Part shown: in pieces, positions 45,837-54,298 of the stretch
Layout: every line of letters starts with the position of its first letter
Position numbering within the stretch: position 1 is the stretch's first letter
Source: Paraburkholderia panacisoli
GTDB taxonomy: Bacteria > Pseudomonadota > Gammaproteobacteria > Burkholderiales > Burkholderiaceae
DNA length: 64,000 nt
Assembly: GCF_008369935.1 (NCBI RefSeq)
Contig: NZ_VTUZ01000020.1
Span: forward strand, 1 to 64,000
Direction: 5' to 3'
Made by a program: the position numbers and the translations under genes
The notes under the pieces: model-generated
Told to the model about the DNA's origin: nothing
Database searches by the model: none
The model's input: the letters and a program-made list of their open reading frames with translations, nothing else

Positions 45837-46132
45837 TGGTTACCTTGGAACAAGTACAGAGCCGAATCACCAAGTTGCAAAAGCAGGTGGAAGAAATCCT
45901 CCGGAAGAAGAATGCCTCCTCATCGCCAATATCAAAGCTCTGCTTGCAGAACACGGTCTGACGACTGAAGCCGTCGACTCCTATACCGGCGCGGCGAAAG
46001 GGACACTGGAAAAATTCTGTACTGCACCAGTTTCCGAATGCTGACGGTGTCGTACAGGATTTGATGGACGAGATGTTCAAGCAGACCGGCGAACCCACTG
46101 CTGTTAGGACCAAAGCGGCTTCGAACTAGAAG
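45837..46132 (+). pseudogene. H-NS family N-terminal fragment, frameshifted
   Basis: ATG at 45837 opens MVTLEQVQSRITKLQKQVEE, ILRKK, like the start of the intact H-NS gene at 47535. A frameshift near 45915 leads to LLIANIKALLAEHGLTTEAV, DSYTGAAKG, matching its second helix. A further frame then gives FPNADGVVQDLMDEMFKQTG, ending at 46130, which is not H-NS-like. The DNA-binding domain is missing. Confidence 0.6.
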
Positions 46133-46155
46133 GTTCAAGCAGGGTGTGACGCCGG

Positions 46156-46512
46156 ATGAAGCGCCTGCCCTGCCTGCAGCCAAAGAGCAAAGCCCAAGTC
46201 CCTCAAGTACTTGCGACGAATGCAAGCGGGTTGTCCACAACCTTGCTAACAAAATCTGTGGACAAGCCGGCTGCCGAGGGCGCGGGAACTTCCGGGCCAT
46301 TAGGGTCGAGCTCAACGCTGTCACTTTTGGGTTGCATTACGGACGAGCCACCGCCGGAGGTCGCCGCTGCTGGACACGACCGCTGCATTGTTCCCATAAA
46401 GCGTGAAAACATTGACGCTTGGTTGAGTCCAGACGCGTCTGACCTGACGACATTGCACGCGATACTTGATGACAGGGACAGGCCGTTTTATGAGCGCAGG
46501 TTGGCGGCCTAA
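46156..46512 (+). pseudogene. ORF ending in a duplicated SRAP C-terminus
   Basis: An open frame of 118 residues whose last 60 (GCITDEPPPEVAAAGHDRCI, VPIKRENIDAWLSPDASDL, ILDDRDRPFYERRLAA) are nearly identical to the C-terminus of the SRAP-like protein at 31746-32219. The first 58 residues (Ser/Thr/Lys/Pro-rich) are unrelated. It is a truncated SRAP copy joined to foreign sequence and cannot be an active SRAP. Confidence 0.6.
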
Positions 46513-46918
46513 CGGGTAATGTTGCCCCCCAGCTGAAGGGACTTAGCTGCGGGACCGCGTAAAAGAAAACTCTATCGCCGTAACCTGTGACCGCTCGCGG
46601 AGCATCTGGGTCATCCCGCGGCTTACTTTTCGGCATGTGAAATTGATGATTGGCCCAGGGTATGAGAGACTTAAGCTCAAACTGACTCAACGATGACGCA
46701 GATACACTCACGCAGACAGACTTGAGGAGCTGACACCTTGGCGCAACTTGTACAGTCGTTGTCGGAGCTGGCGTATCTTATTGTGCACCTATTCAGCAGG
46801 TAGTCGTGGCTCATTCTGCTGGTCGAAGATGCCTGCGATTCCTACGTAGCTCGTCACGTCGAGTTCAGCATTGCCCAGCTTTCTGAGGGCATTGTGGTGA
46901 CGGTCGTTGGGCCATCGG
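46513..46918. other. Region without a recognised gene
   Basis: About 400 bases. A plus-strand piece near 46806-46939 (LILLVEDACDSYVARHVEFS, IAQLSEGIVVTVVG) looks protein-like but has no start and no known domain. Confidence 0.3.
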
Positions 46919-47158
46919 TCACCGCCCGCGTCTCGTAGGACATGGCGGAACGCGCGCATCTTCCTTACTTGCAAACAACTGTTCGACGTATTGCTCTGCA
47001 TCGAGTCTCCCCGCTTCAGAGGCCGCCGCCATGCTATCCAGCTCCCAATGGAGCGCGGGGTTGTGGGGCATTGTCAACAGCTGGGCCACTCTGATTGGCG
47101 TCAGAGATTTGTTCTTCGAGACACCCGCTCGCCATTCGTCGTCCTTCTTCAGATTCAA
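46919..47158 (-). CDS. Small hypothetical protein, doubtful
   Basis: Encodes up to 79 residues from TTG. RVAQLLTMPHNPALHWELDS, MAAASEAGRLDAEQYVEQLF is helical and plausible; the C-terminal CPTRRGR is not. No ATG or ribosome-binding site supports it. Confidence 0.25.
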   Translation of the reverse strand: MNLKKDDEWRAGVSKNKSLTPIRVAQLLTMPHNPALHWELDSMAAASEAGRLDAEQYVEQLFASKEDARVPPCPTRRGR

Positions 47159-47534
47159 ACATAAGTGGGGTGACCTGCGGGATGTATCCGCTAACCGTTG
47201 CCATCAAAGTCCTCGATTTCAATGGTTGTTTTCTACCGGACTGAGCGGCCGGCTAGCGTTGATTACGGCATCAACGTAGCGGTCCTTGAGCGACAAACGT
47301 GAATGGCGGTTTCTATGCCTGGAATGCGCCGTGCAAAGCATCGACTTGGATGCATCACAAGTCATAGCGCCTGCGAAACTATCTCGTCCAGTTGGGGACG
47401 TTGCGTGCGTCGACCCTTGAAGACAGTTCCGCTATTTGAACCTTCCGCCAATGCTCCTCAAGACGTAATCGACAACAGCTAGCGGACGGCCGATACGCAT
47501 GGCATAGTGCGGACATCTCAAAGGGAGAGAAAAA
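47159..47534. other. Intergenic region before triple-domain H-NS gene
   Basis: About 375 bases. Only the ribosome-binding site of the H-NS gene (GGGAGAG near 47522) is clear. Confidence 0.4.
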
Positions 47535-48272
47535 ATGACAACTTTGGAATCTATGCAGGCAAAAATTAAAAAGCTTGAGCAGCAAGCCGAGGCTCTGATT
47601 GCGAAACAGTCATCGGGTGTCATCGAGAAAATTCGCAAGCTGATGGCAGAACACGGCCTGAAGGCTGCGGATATTGAGGGGCATGCTAGCGGCAAGCGAG
47701 GTGCGAAGAAGGTTGGAGCGAAGACTGCCGATAAGACGCGTGATGCCGCTGCGAAATACCGTGACCCAAAGAGCGGAGCTACGTGGTCAGGCCGTGGCCG
47801 CGCCCCCGGTTGGATTGCGACGGCAAAGAATCGCGACAGGTTCTTGGTTGACGGAAATACAGCAGCGGCGAAGGTAACTCCCGTCAGCAAAGGGAAGACT
47901 GCTGGCAATTACGTCCGCGGCCCGCAGCCGGCGATGTACCAGGACCCAAAGTCGGGCGCGACGTGGAGTGGACGCGGCCGCGCACCGGCGTGGATTGCCG
48001 AAACCAAAGACAGGAGTAAGTTCCTGATTGCAGGCGGTGCTGAAGCGACTGTTGCGGCGAACGCGGGTGTTGTGGGTGCTGCGAGCAAGGCGAAGACTGC
48101 GGTCAAGAAGACTTCGAAGTCGGTTAAAGCGACTGCGGGCATGGGACAGCGGAAAGGACCGCAACCGGCGATGTACCGCGACCCGAAGAGTGGTGCGACT
48201 TGGAGCGGTCGCGGGCGCGCGCCGGGGTGGTTGGCAGCAGTGAGTGACCGCAAGAAGTTTTTGATAGATTGA
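47535..48272 (+). CDS. H-NS family protein with three tandem DNA-binding domains
   Basis: Encodes 245 residues. The N-terminal coiled coil (about residues 1-48, MTTLESMQAKIKKLEQQAEA) is the H-NS oligomerisation part. Three C-terminal DNA-binding domains follow at about 75-106, 135-166 and 214-245, each with YxDPKSGATWSGRGRAPxW, then KxRxxFLI(V/A)D. They are joined by Lys/Ala linkers. Ordinary H-NS/Bv3F proteins have one such domain. The gene ends with TGA where related sequence has Gly; in-frame codons continue past it (AGAAPTAVVPTAAIEKVREV), so the natural end may be about 20 residues later. It probably silences AT-rich foreign DNA such as the adjacent island. Confidence 0.88.
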   Translation: MTTLESMQAKIKKLEQQAEALIAKQSSGVIEKIRKLMAEHGLKAADIEGHASGKRGAKKVGAKTADKTRDAAAKYRDPKSGATWSGRGRAPGWIATAKNRDRFLVDGNTAAAKVTPVSKGKTAGNYVRGPQPAMYQDPKSGATWSGRGRAPAWIAETKDRSKFLIAGGAEATVAANAGVVGAASKAKTAVKKTSKSVKATAGMGQRKGPQPAMYRDPKSGATWSGRGRAPGWLAAVSDRKKFLID

Positions 48273-48589
48273 GCGGGGGCTGCGCCGACAGCGGTAGTGC
48301 CGACTGCAGCCATCGAGAAGGTACGCGAGGTCTTTTGAACGTGCCATCATGGCGTTGCCCAGACCAACAATGCGAGCGGTCTGGGCAATTGTCAGTGACC
48401 GCATAAGTGCATTGCGATAGGACCTCTCAAAAGCCATACCGCCGACCATCGAGCCATCCACCGCTTCTACAACCGAGAAGTCACGCATCGTTGTCAGCAG
48501 CGACAAAGTCGTCTTAAAGCTCGAGAGACCGGAGCGGCTTCATGGAGATACCGCTACTTGCTGGCAAGCATCTGACAATGCAGCAAGCG
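48273..48589. other. Possible fragment on the minus strand
   Basis: Minus-strand frame at about 48300-48506 encodes MSLLTTMRDFSVVEAVDGSM, VGGMAFERSYRNALMRSLTI, AQTARIVGLGNAMMARSKDL. It looks like part of a real protein, but no start signal or family is evident and it runs into sequence antisense to the H-NS gene. Confidence 0.3.
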
Positions 48590-49462
48590 TCAGAGCATCT
48601 CTGTTTCGCCGCTTCGCCGGGCGTTTACCCGACGGAGGATATAGGCGGTAGCTCCTTCGTAAAGCTGTATCCCCCAGAGGAACATGGAATACCAATTGTT
48701 TGACGTTTCGTACTCGGCATCTACGGCTTTGCATCGTGCGCGGATTGCGTCACGGATGTCATGCTCATTTAGCTCGCTCTGGGGAAGGCTGAACAATATC
48801 GATTCGGGGTCTCTCTGAAACTTCGCCCATTTTTTCGAAGCCCAGACCAAGAGAGCTGTCTTCGCCAGAACCGTATCGATGTGAAACTTCAGCGACGGAT
48901 AGATATTATTCGCGATACCATCATGTGTTACCTCAATGCGGGTAGTCGGATTATCGAAATTCCCGCCAAAGCGAACGTATACGAGTCGTTTCCCCAAGCT
49001 GCTGTCAAAATAGGGGTGAAGGGTTCGAGCATCGCCGGATTTACCTTGATAGCGCTCACCTCTTAGTGAATTGCAGCTGCACGCCGGTACAAGATTGCGG
49101 CTAAAGAGCGCGAACTCTGGATAGACGCTCTTCGGCAAGACATGGTCCAAAGTGCTCGTTCCAAAGCTGCCGCACATTGGACACACGTCTGGCGACGCTT
49201 TGTAGCGCATATGCGCAATGAATTCCAAGCCTGTTGGGGCTGTGTCGTAGTGAGCGCGCATGGCGTCACCAAGCGTGGGCGGAAGGGGAAGCGGGCCGCC
49301 CAATGCCCATGGATTGCCGGCGGACTCCGTATATTCGCCATAGCGCTTCGTGATAGCGCTAAGATGCGAGGATAGTAGTGGATAGCTCTTTAATCGGTGA
49401 TTGACCGATAGAACGTGCGCGGCGGCGGCGTCGTCATGCAATGGTAGGTCCAATTTCTTCAT
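48590..49462 (-). CDS. HNH endonuclease, Septu PtuB-like
   Basis: Encodes 290 residues. CPMC (94-97), LDHVLPKSVYPEFALFSRN (105-123) and ACSCNSLRG (127-135) give the Cys-flanked beta-beta-alpha-metal HNH nuclease: His107 would be catalytic, Asn123 and Asn131 are structural. The start overlaps the last four bases of the upstream ATPase gene (ATGA), so they form a coupled two-gene operon, as in Septu defence systems. It is expected to cut DNA or tRNA when the ATPase partner is released. It is longer than typical PtuB. Confidence 0.78.
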   Translation of the reverse strand: MKKLDLPLHDDAAAAHVLSVNHRLKSYPLLSSHLSAITKRYGEYTESAGNPWALGGPLPLPPTLGDAMRAHYDTAPTGLEFIAHMRYKASPDVCPMCGSFGTSTLDHVLPKSVYPEFALFSRNLVPACSCNSLRGERYQGKSGDARTLHPYFDSSLGKRLVYVRFGGNFDNPTTRIEVTHDGIANNIYPSLKFHIDTVLAKTALLVWASKKWAKFQRDPESILFSLPQSELNEHDIRDAIRARCKAVDAEYETSNNWYSMFLWGIQLYEGATAYILRRVNARRSGETEML

Positions 49463-51084
49463 TGTAGACGCCCGCTACGTCTCTCGATTTCCCGGCGCAG
49501 ATGCATTGTCGCCTCGGTGGACAGTTCTTCCTTCACACTTTCGAGCCACCGGATTGCGGCATCGGTGCTCTTATCGAGCTCGGCTTCAAGGTCATTTATT
49601 AGCCGGTTGACGATGCTGTCACCAAAAACGAACTGTGAAATTGCGCCAACGTCCGCGCCGAAAGTCTTCAGACGTGGCTGCACTACTGTCACCCGCCCAG
49701 GGTCGCTTATACTCACAATGTGAACCTGACTTCGCGTAACCTCGCGCACTAGATATGCCGAATGCGTTGCCGCGATTGCGATGGAGCCGCTCAGGTATAG
49801 TATTCGGTCGATAATAGCCACCAAATCTGTTATCAGATTTGGATGTAAATGCGTTTCCGGCTCGTCGAGTAGTACGAGTGTGCCGTTTTCAATGAAAAGG
49901 CTCATCTGGGCTGCCAGCCGGATGAATGAGATTTGTCCGCTGCTTAGTGGTACCGGATTGCCGTCAATCAGTCGATAAAGCGTGCCGGTAGAGTCGACCA
50001 TCTGAATGCTATTCGCGCTGGCTTGTTCCCCCCTGGAACGTAGGTGTCGAAGTGGTACCACGCCAGACGAGGCGAGTGAATCAATTCGGGCTTTCAGGCA
50101 CAGGTCGTCAAAAGGGAGCACTTTCTCCACAGCGTCTTCGAAGATAGACCAACGCTGCATTGTCCCGAGATTCTCACGGTCCCGGGAAAGCCGGATGAGA
50201 ATGTTTGGTAAAGAGTCTTCACTTCGGGTCTCTAGCGCGGCCAGTCGATAGTACGGCGTCGTCTGACCTGGCGAATAGGCTTGAGGGAAAGTGTGCTCAG
50301 CTTCCCCCGGAGTACCGATGGCGAGGAGACGGCTAATTTGTGGACGACCACCTCGACCGTCATGCAAGGTGCGCCTGTCTTCGAGCACGGAGGACGCAAT
50401 TTCGTGTAGAGCGCGGCTCTTGCCGACTCCATTATTCCCGATAACGACAGCAAATCGTTTGGCCGGGCTCGAGTCGGACGAAAATCTGAAGTTGAAAATA
50501 TGCGGCGACGGGAAGCCTGCGAGCTCGAAGCTAAGTGTTAGTGCGCTGGGCGCTGTCTGGAAGCTCTCGTACTCTAATCCGTCGAGTACCGGTGCCGCAT
50601 GGTAGTAGGCAAAAAAAGTATCGGACGCCCGAAGGAAGGACTTGTGAAAATGTTCACTGCCCAATGCTGCATCAAGCCACTTTGGTGCGGGGGAGGTTCT
50701 GTTAAGAGCTACGAGGTCATGCAAGTTGCTCAAAAGCTCCTTCGCGCCGCTGGGACCGCGTTCCTGGACTATGCTCCTATATCTTTCCATTCCCGTCTGA
50801 ATAGAAAAGAAAGGCGAAAACTGGGAGGCGGGAGCAGCGTTACCAGATTTGACTTGTCTCGCGATGTCTTCGTGTACTTCCTCGCCACCATTAACGAATG
50901 CGAGGCGAAAGGTTCCGCTCGTCGTCTTACCCTGTTCAGAAAGCACATATTCACATAGCGTTTTAAAACCAAAATCATTCCAGCTATCGGTAGACGGATA
51001 CACAAGAATGGAGCCTTCTGGAACCATCCGTGCAGCATCGGGACCAAGCCCGAAATAAACGCGTTCTGACAAGCTACACCTCAA
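49459..51084 (-). CDS. AAA/ABC-type ATPase, Septu PtuA-like
   Basis: Encodes 541 residues. A Walker A motif (GNNGVGKS, 216-223), then a signature-like SSGQ and a Walker B with LVLLDEPETHLHPNL, and a switch His in ATHSAYLVREV give an SMC/ABC-like ATPase similar to PtuA. The N-terminal 200 residues are of unknown fold and could detect invasion. It forms a two-gene unit with the downstream HNH nuclease. Septu protects against phage by an ATPase-nuclease complex; this role is inferred from the arrangement. Confidence 0.78.
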   Translation of the reverse strand: MRCSLSERVYFGLGPDAARMVPEGSILVYPSTDSWNDFGFKTLCEYVLSEQGKTTSGTFRLAFVNGGEEVHEDIARQVKSGNAAPASQFSPFFSIQTGMERYRSIVQERGPSGAKELLSNLHDLVALNRTSPAPKWLDAALGSEHFHKSFLRASDTFFAYYHAAPVLDGLEYESFQTAPSALTLSFELAGFPSPHIFNFRFSSDSSPAKRFAVVIGNNGVGKSRALHEIASSVLEDRRTLHDGRGGRPQISRLLAIGTPGEAEHTFPQAYSPGQTTPYYRLAALETRSEDSLPNILIRLSRDRENLGTMQRWSIFEDAVEKVLPFDDLCLKARIDSLASSGVVPLRHLRSRGEQASANSIQMVDSTGTLYRLIDGNPVPLSSGQISFIRLAAQMSLFIENGTLVLLDEPETHLHPNLITDLVAIIDRILYLSGSIAIAATHSAYLVREVTRSQVHIVSISDPGRVTVVQPRLKTFGADVGAISQFVFGDSIVNRLINDLEAELDKSTDAAIRWLESVKEELSTEATMHLRREIERRSGRLQ

Positions 51085-51237
51085 TGTTGTTTTTTGCCGG
51101 CGCGACGGGACATATGGTCGTCCCTATAGTGGAACTTAGGCCGTATCTGTCGCATATTTGACCACGCGCTACCAGGCGGGTCAGAGCGCCCGCGTCCACG
51201 TGCGATTACAACCATGACCGAGGTCATGCAAGTATCT

Positions 51238-52130
51238 CTAGAGATGTCTAGACCACGGCTTATCGGCAACAAATTGCGTGACTTTAGGATGCGGGTCATA
51301 CATCGCGCCAAATTTTGCCTCCTCGAGGCGCATACCTATGAATAGAGCAAGCTGGGGCAGCCAGAACGCGGCATCGCAACCGCCTTTTGCTGGGCGCAGT
51401 CCACCCAAGTGCACGGGGTCATCGAATAACGCCTGTAGTTGATTGATAGAGAACGGCTGGTACGAGCAGACGGCCTTCTCCGACACCTCAATTTTCACCG
51501 ATTCAAACGCGAGACTTACGCCAAGCGGTATCCGGTTTTCGGCCGCAGCAGTCTTCAGTATCGACCGGACTAACGAGAAGCTCGACTTGGCCCGCGCGCG
51601 CGATAGCTGAGCGAGTAGCGTGGACCGAAACAGCATTCCATCTGTGAGCGTAAGGTCGCACGGCTTTTGTCGCCAGTGCATTCGCGTAATCTTTTTACTG
51701 CAAGGGCGGCCTCGTATCGGCTAGCAGGCTTGGGTAGGCGCGCCGCTTCCCATGTTGCTTGCATAACGGCCCATTCGTCGTCGTCCAGAGCGCCGGCGGG
51801 CACCTTGGGAAACGGGATATCGGCGCCGTTCAGCCGAGCTTGCCTAATCCGCATGAGGTCAAGCTCTTCGCGAAGCAAGCGCTCTACGAACGACACCATT
51901 ATGGGCACTGATGTTTGCGACCAGTCGACGCTTTCCTTTTGCAGTAGCGTGCATGCAGCGGCCCACGCGCTTCCGAGATTGTTCAAGGCGATTTGGTCAA
52001 TGAGAGCCTGCTCGGGGTTCACGAGGTCGGTTCTACTCAGAGCGAGGGTGTCCGGCTCCAGTGTGCGGCGCCATGCATCATCGCGTGCGAGCACGGCAGC
52101 TCGATGCCGACCAAGCGGGCGGGCAGCCAT
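51238..52130 (-). pseudogene. Tyrosine recombinase (integrase) remnant
   Basis: Frame one from 52130 has an N-terminal SAM-like domain (ALDDDEWAVMQATWEAARLP, SRYEAALAVKRLRECTGDK). A frameshift near 51660 leads to frame two with LLAQLSRARAKSSFSLVRSI, LKTAAAENRIP, then FSINQLQALFDDP and FWLPQLALFIGMRLEE. The GMRLEE segment holds the first catalytic Arg; the later His-x-x-Arg and Tyr are missing, since the sequence ends near 51238. It may be the dead integrase that brought in part of the island. Confidence 0.65.
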
Positions 52131-52459
52131 TGATGGCGCAAGATATAGCGCGTGCGGCTTGAGTTTCTGGCAGGCGCACCATCTCTCACGACGCGTGGCT
52201 GCTCGAACTCATTTTACCTGCGCGGAAGGGGTGACCGCATGGCCGGGTCGTTGTTTGCGCCACCGAGGGTGCCACGTCCCGGAATCGCCGCGACTGACCA
52301 AACCGTTCTCGCAACAGCCTGTGCGATATCTGCCTTCAGTTTGCCAGGTCGGGATGTAAAATCTCCGACGTTCTGTGCCGATAGATACGGCAACGCCAAA
52401 AGCACCGTCCCAGTCGGGCGGCCGGTAAGCAATTTGTAGCGGGTATAGGCTCCGAAAAA
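52131..52459. other. Leader region of the hsd operon
   Basis: About 330 bases without a gene between the dead integrase and hsdM. The promoter of the restriction-modification operon should be here; no motif is clear by eye. Confidence 0.4.
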
Positions 52460-54298
52460 ATGAACCACCAAACCCTCTCATCCTTCATCTGGTCCGTAGC
52501 TGATTTGCTACGTGGGGATTACAAGCAGTCGGAGTACGGACGCGTCATCCTGCCATTCACCGTGCTGCGCCGCCTCGATTGCGTACTGGAGCCGACCAAG
52601 TCAGCGGTACTTGCTGAATTTGATGCCAAGACCAAAGCGGGGCTGAACCCAGACCCCTTCCTCACCCGAAAAGCCGGGCAGTCGTTCTACAACACATCAC
52701 CGCTTGACCTCGTCAAGCTGCTCGGCGACCAGGACCATATTCGGCAGAACCTTTACGCATATATCCAGGCGTTTTCCCCTGCTGCACGCGACATCTTCGA
52801 GCGCTTCGATTTCTACACGCAGGTGGAACGACTAGCGAAAGCCAGCCTGCTTTACCTGGTCACAGAGAAGTTCGCAAACATCGACCTGCATCCGTCTGCT
52901 GTCGACAACGCGCAGATGGGTCTGGTGTTTGAGGAGCTCATTCGCAAATTCGCGGAAATCTCAAATGAGACCGCCGGGGAGCATTTCACCCCGCGCGAGG
53001 TCATCCGGCTGATGGTAAACCTGCTCTTCATTGAAGACGACGACGTGTTGACGTCTGGCAACGCCGTGGTGCGGACCATCTATGACCCGACCGCAGGCAC
53101 TGGCGGCATGCTCTCGGTGGCGGGCGAATATCTGCTTGAACACAATCCGGCCGCGCGGCTCACCATGTTCGGGCAGGAGTTGAACGACGAATCGTACGCC
53201 ATCTGTAAGGCGGACATGCTCATTAAGGGGCAGGATGTCGCCAATATTATCGTCGGCAACACGCTCTCGGACGACGGTCATGGTGGCCGGAAATTTGACT
53301 ACATGCTGTCCAATCCTCCGTTTGGCGTCGAATGGAAGAAGGTCGAAAAAGCTGTTCGCAAGGAGCATGAAGAGAAGGGCTTCGATGGCCGCTTCGGGCC
53401 CGGCTTGCCGCGCGTCTCGGACGGCTCCATGCTGTTCCTGATGCACCTGCTTTCAAAGATGCGCCCAGCCGCAGACGGTGGGAGCCGCTTCGGTATCGTG
53501 CTGAATGGGTCGCCGCTCTTCACCGGCGGTGCCGGGTCGGGTGAATCCGAAATCCGCCGTTACGTGCTGGAGAACGACCTGGTTGAAGCTATCATCGGGT
53601 TGCCGACCGACATGTTCTACAACACCGGCATCGCGACCTACGTGTGGATTCTGTCGAACAAGAAGCCGAAAAACCGCAAGGGTTATGTGCAGCTTATCGA
53701 CGCGTCCGGTTTCTGGCAGAAGATGCGCAAGAGTCTGGGCAGCAAGCGCAAGGAAATGTCGGACGAGCAAATCGCGACCGTTACGCGGCTCTTCGGGGAT
53801 TTTGTCGAGGCCGAAATGTCGACGGTGTTCGATGCTGATGGGAAAGAGCTTTCCCGCTGGGTTGTACCTGCAGGCGGCCATGCGCCGGAAGTACCTGCTG
53901 GCGGCAAGTTGAAGTCCGTACCGATTTCACGCGTCTTCCGGAACGAGGAGTTTGGCTATACCACCATCACAGTAGAACGGCCGCTGCGCGACGAGCTAGG
54001 CGAGATTGTGAAGGTCCAGAAAGGCAAGCAGAAGGGGTCGCCGCAGCCCGACAGCGCGTCGCGCGACACGGAAAACGTACCGCTGACCGACGACATTCAG
54101 GCTTACTTTGAGCGGGAGGTACTGCCGCACGCTCCAGATGCGTGGATAGACCTCGACAAGAGCAAAGTCGGCTACGAAATTCCGTTTAACCGCCATTTCT
54201 ATGTGTTCGAGCCACCGCGTGACCTGCACGCCATCGACGAGGACTTGAAAGCGGTCGCCGCGAACATCATGAGCATGCTCGGGGAGCTGGCGGAATGA
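52460..54298 (+). CDS. hsdM: Type I restriction-modification methyltransferase
   Basis: Encodes 612 residues. An N-terminal helical domain (MNHQTLSSFIWSVADLLRGD) precedes the N6-adenine methylase core: motif I DPTAGTGGML (209-218), then motif IV NPPF (285-288). HFTPREV lies just before motif I as usual. It modifies adenine within the site chosen by HsdS and is part of the restriction complex. It overlaps hsdS by four bases (ATGA). Its length exceeds typical HsdM (about 500) by a C-terminal extension of about 100 residues. Confidence 0.95.
   Translation: MNHQTLSSFIWSVADLLRGDYKQSEYGRVILPFTVLRRLDCVLEPTKSAVLAEFDAKTKAGLNPDPFLTRKAGQSFYNTSPLDLVKLLGDQDHIRQNLYAYIQAFSPAARDIFERFDFYTQVERLAKASLLYLVTEKFANIDLHPSAVDNAQMGLVFEELIRKFAEISNETAGEHFTPREVIRLMVNLLFIEDDDVLTSGNAVVRTIYDPTAGTGGMLSVAGEYLLEHNPAARLTMFGQELNDESYAICKADMLIKGQDVANIIVGNTLSDDGHGGRKFDYMLSNPPFGVEWKKVEKAVRKEHEEKGFDGRFGPGLPRVSDGSMLFLMHLLSKMRPAADGGSRFGIVLNGSPLFTGGAGSGESEIRRYVLENDLVEAIIGLPTDMFYNTGIATYVWILSNKKPKNRKGYVQLIDASGFWQKMRKSLGSKRKEMSDEQIATVTRLFGDFVEAEMSTVFDADGKELSRWVVPAGGHAPEVPAGGKLKSVPISRVFRNEEFGYTTITVERPLRDELGEIVKVQKGKQKGSPQPDSASRDTENVPLTDDIQAYFEREVLPHAPDAWIDLDKSKVGYEIPFNRHFYVFEPPRDLHAIDEDLKAVAANIMSMLGELAE

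Noticed and set aside
46806..46939. Response-regulator-like LVEDACDSY piece
   Set aside because: Only about 40 residues, no start codon and no DxP or Lys-Pro motif; resemblance to a receiver domain is probably chance.
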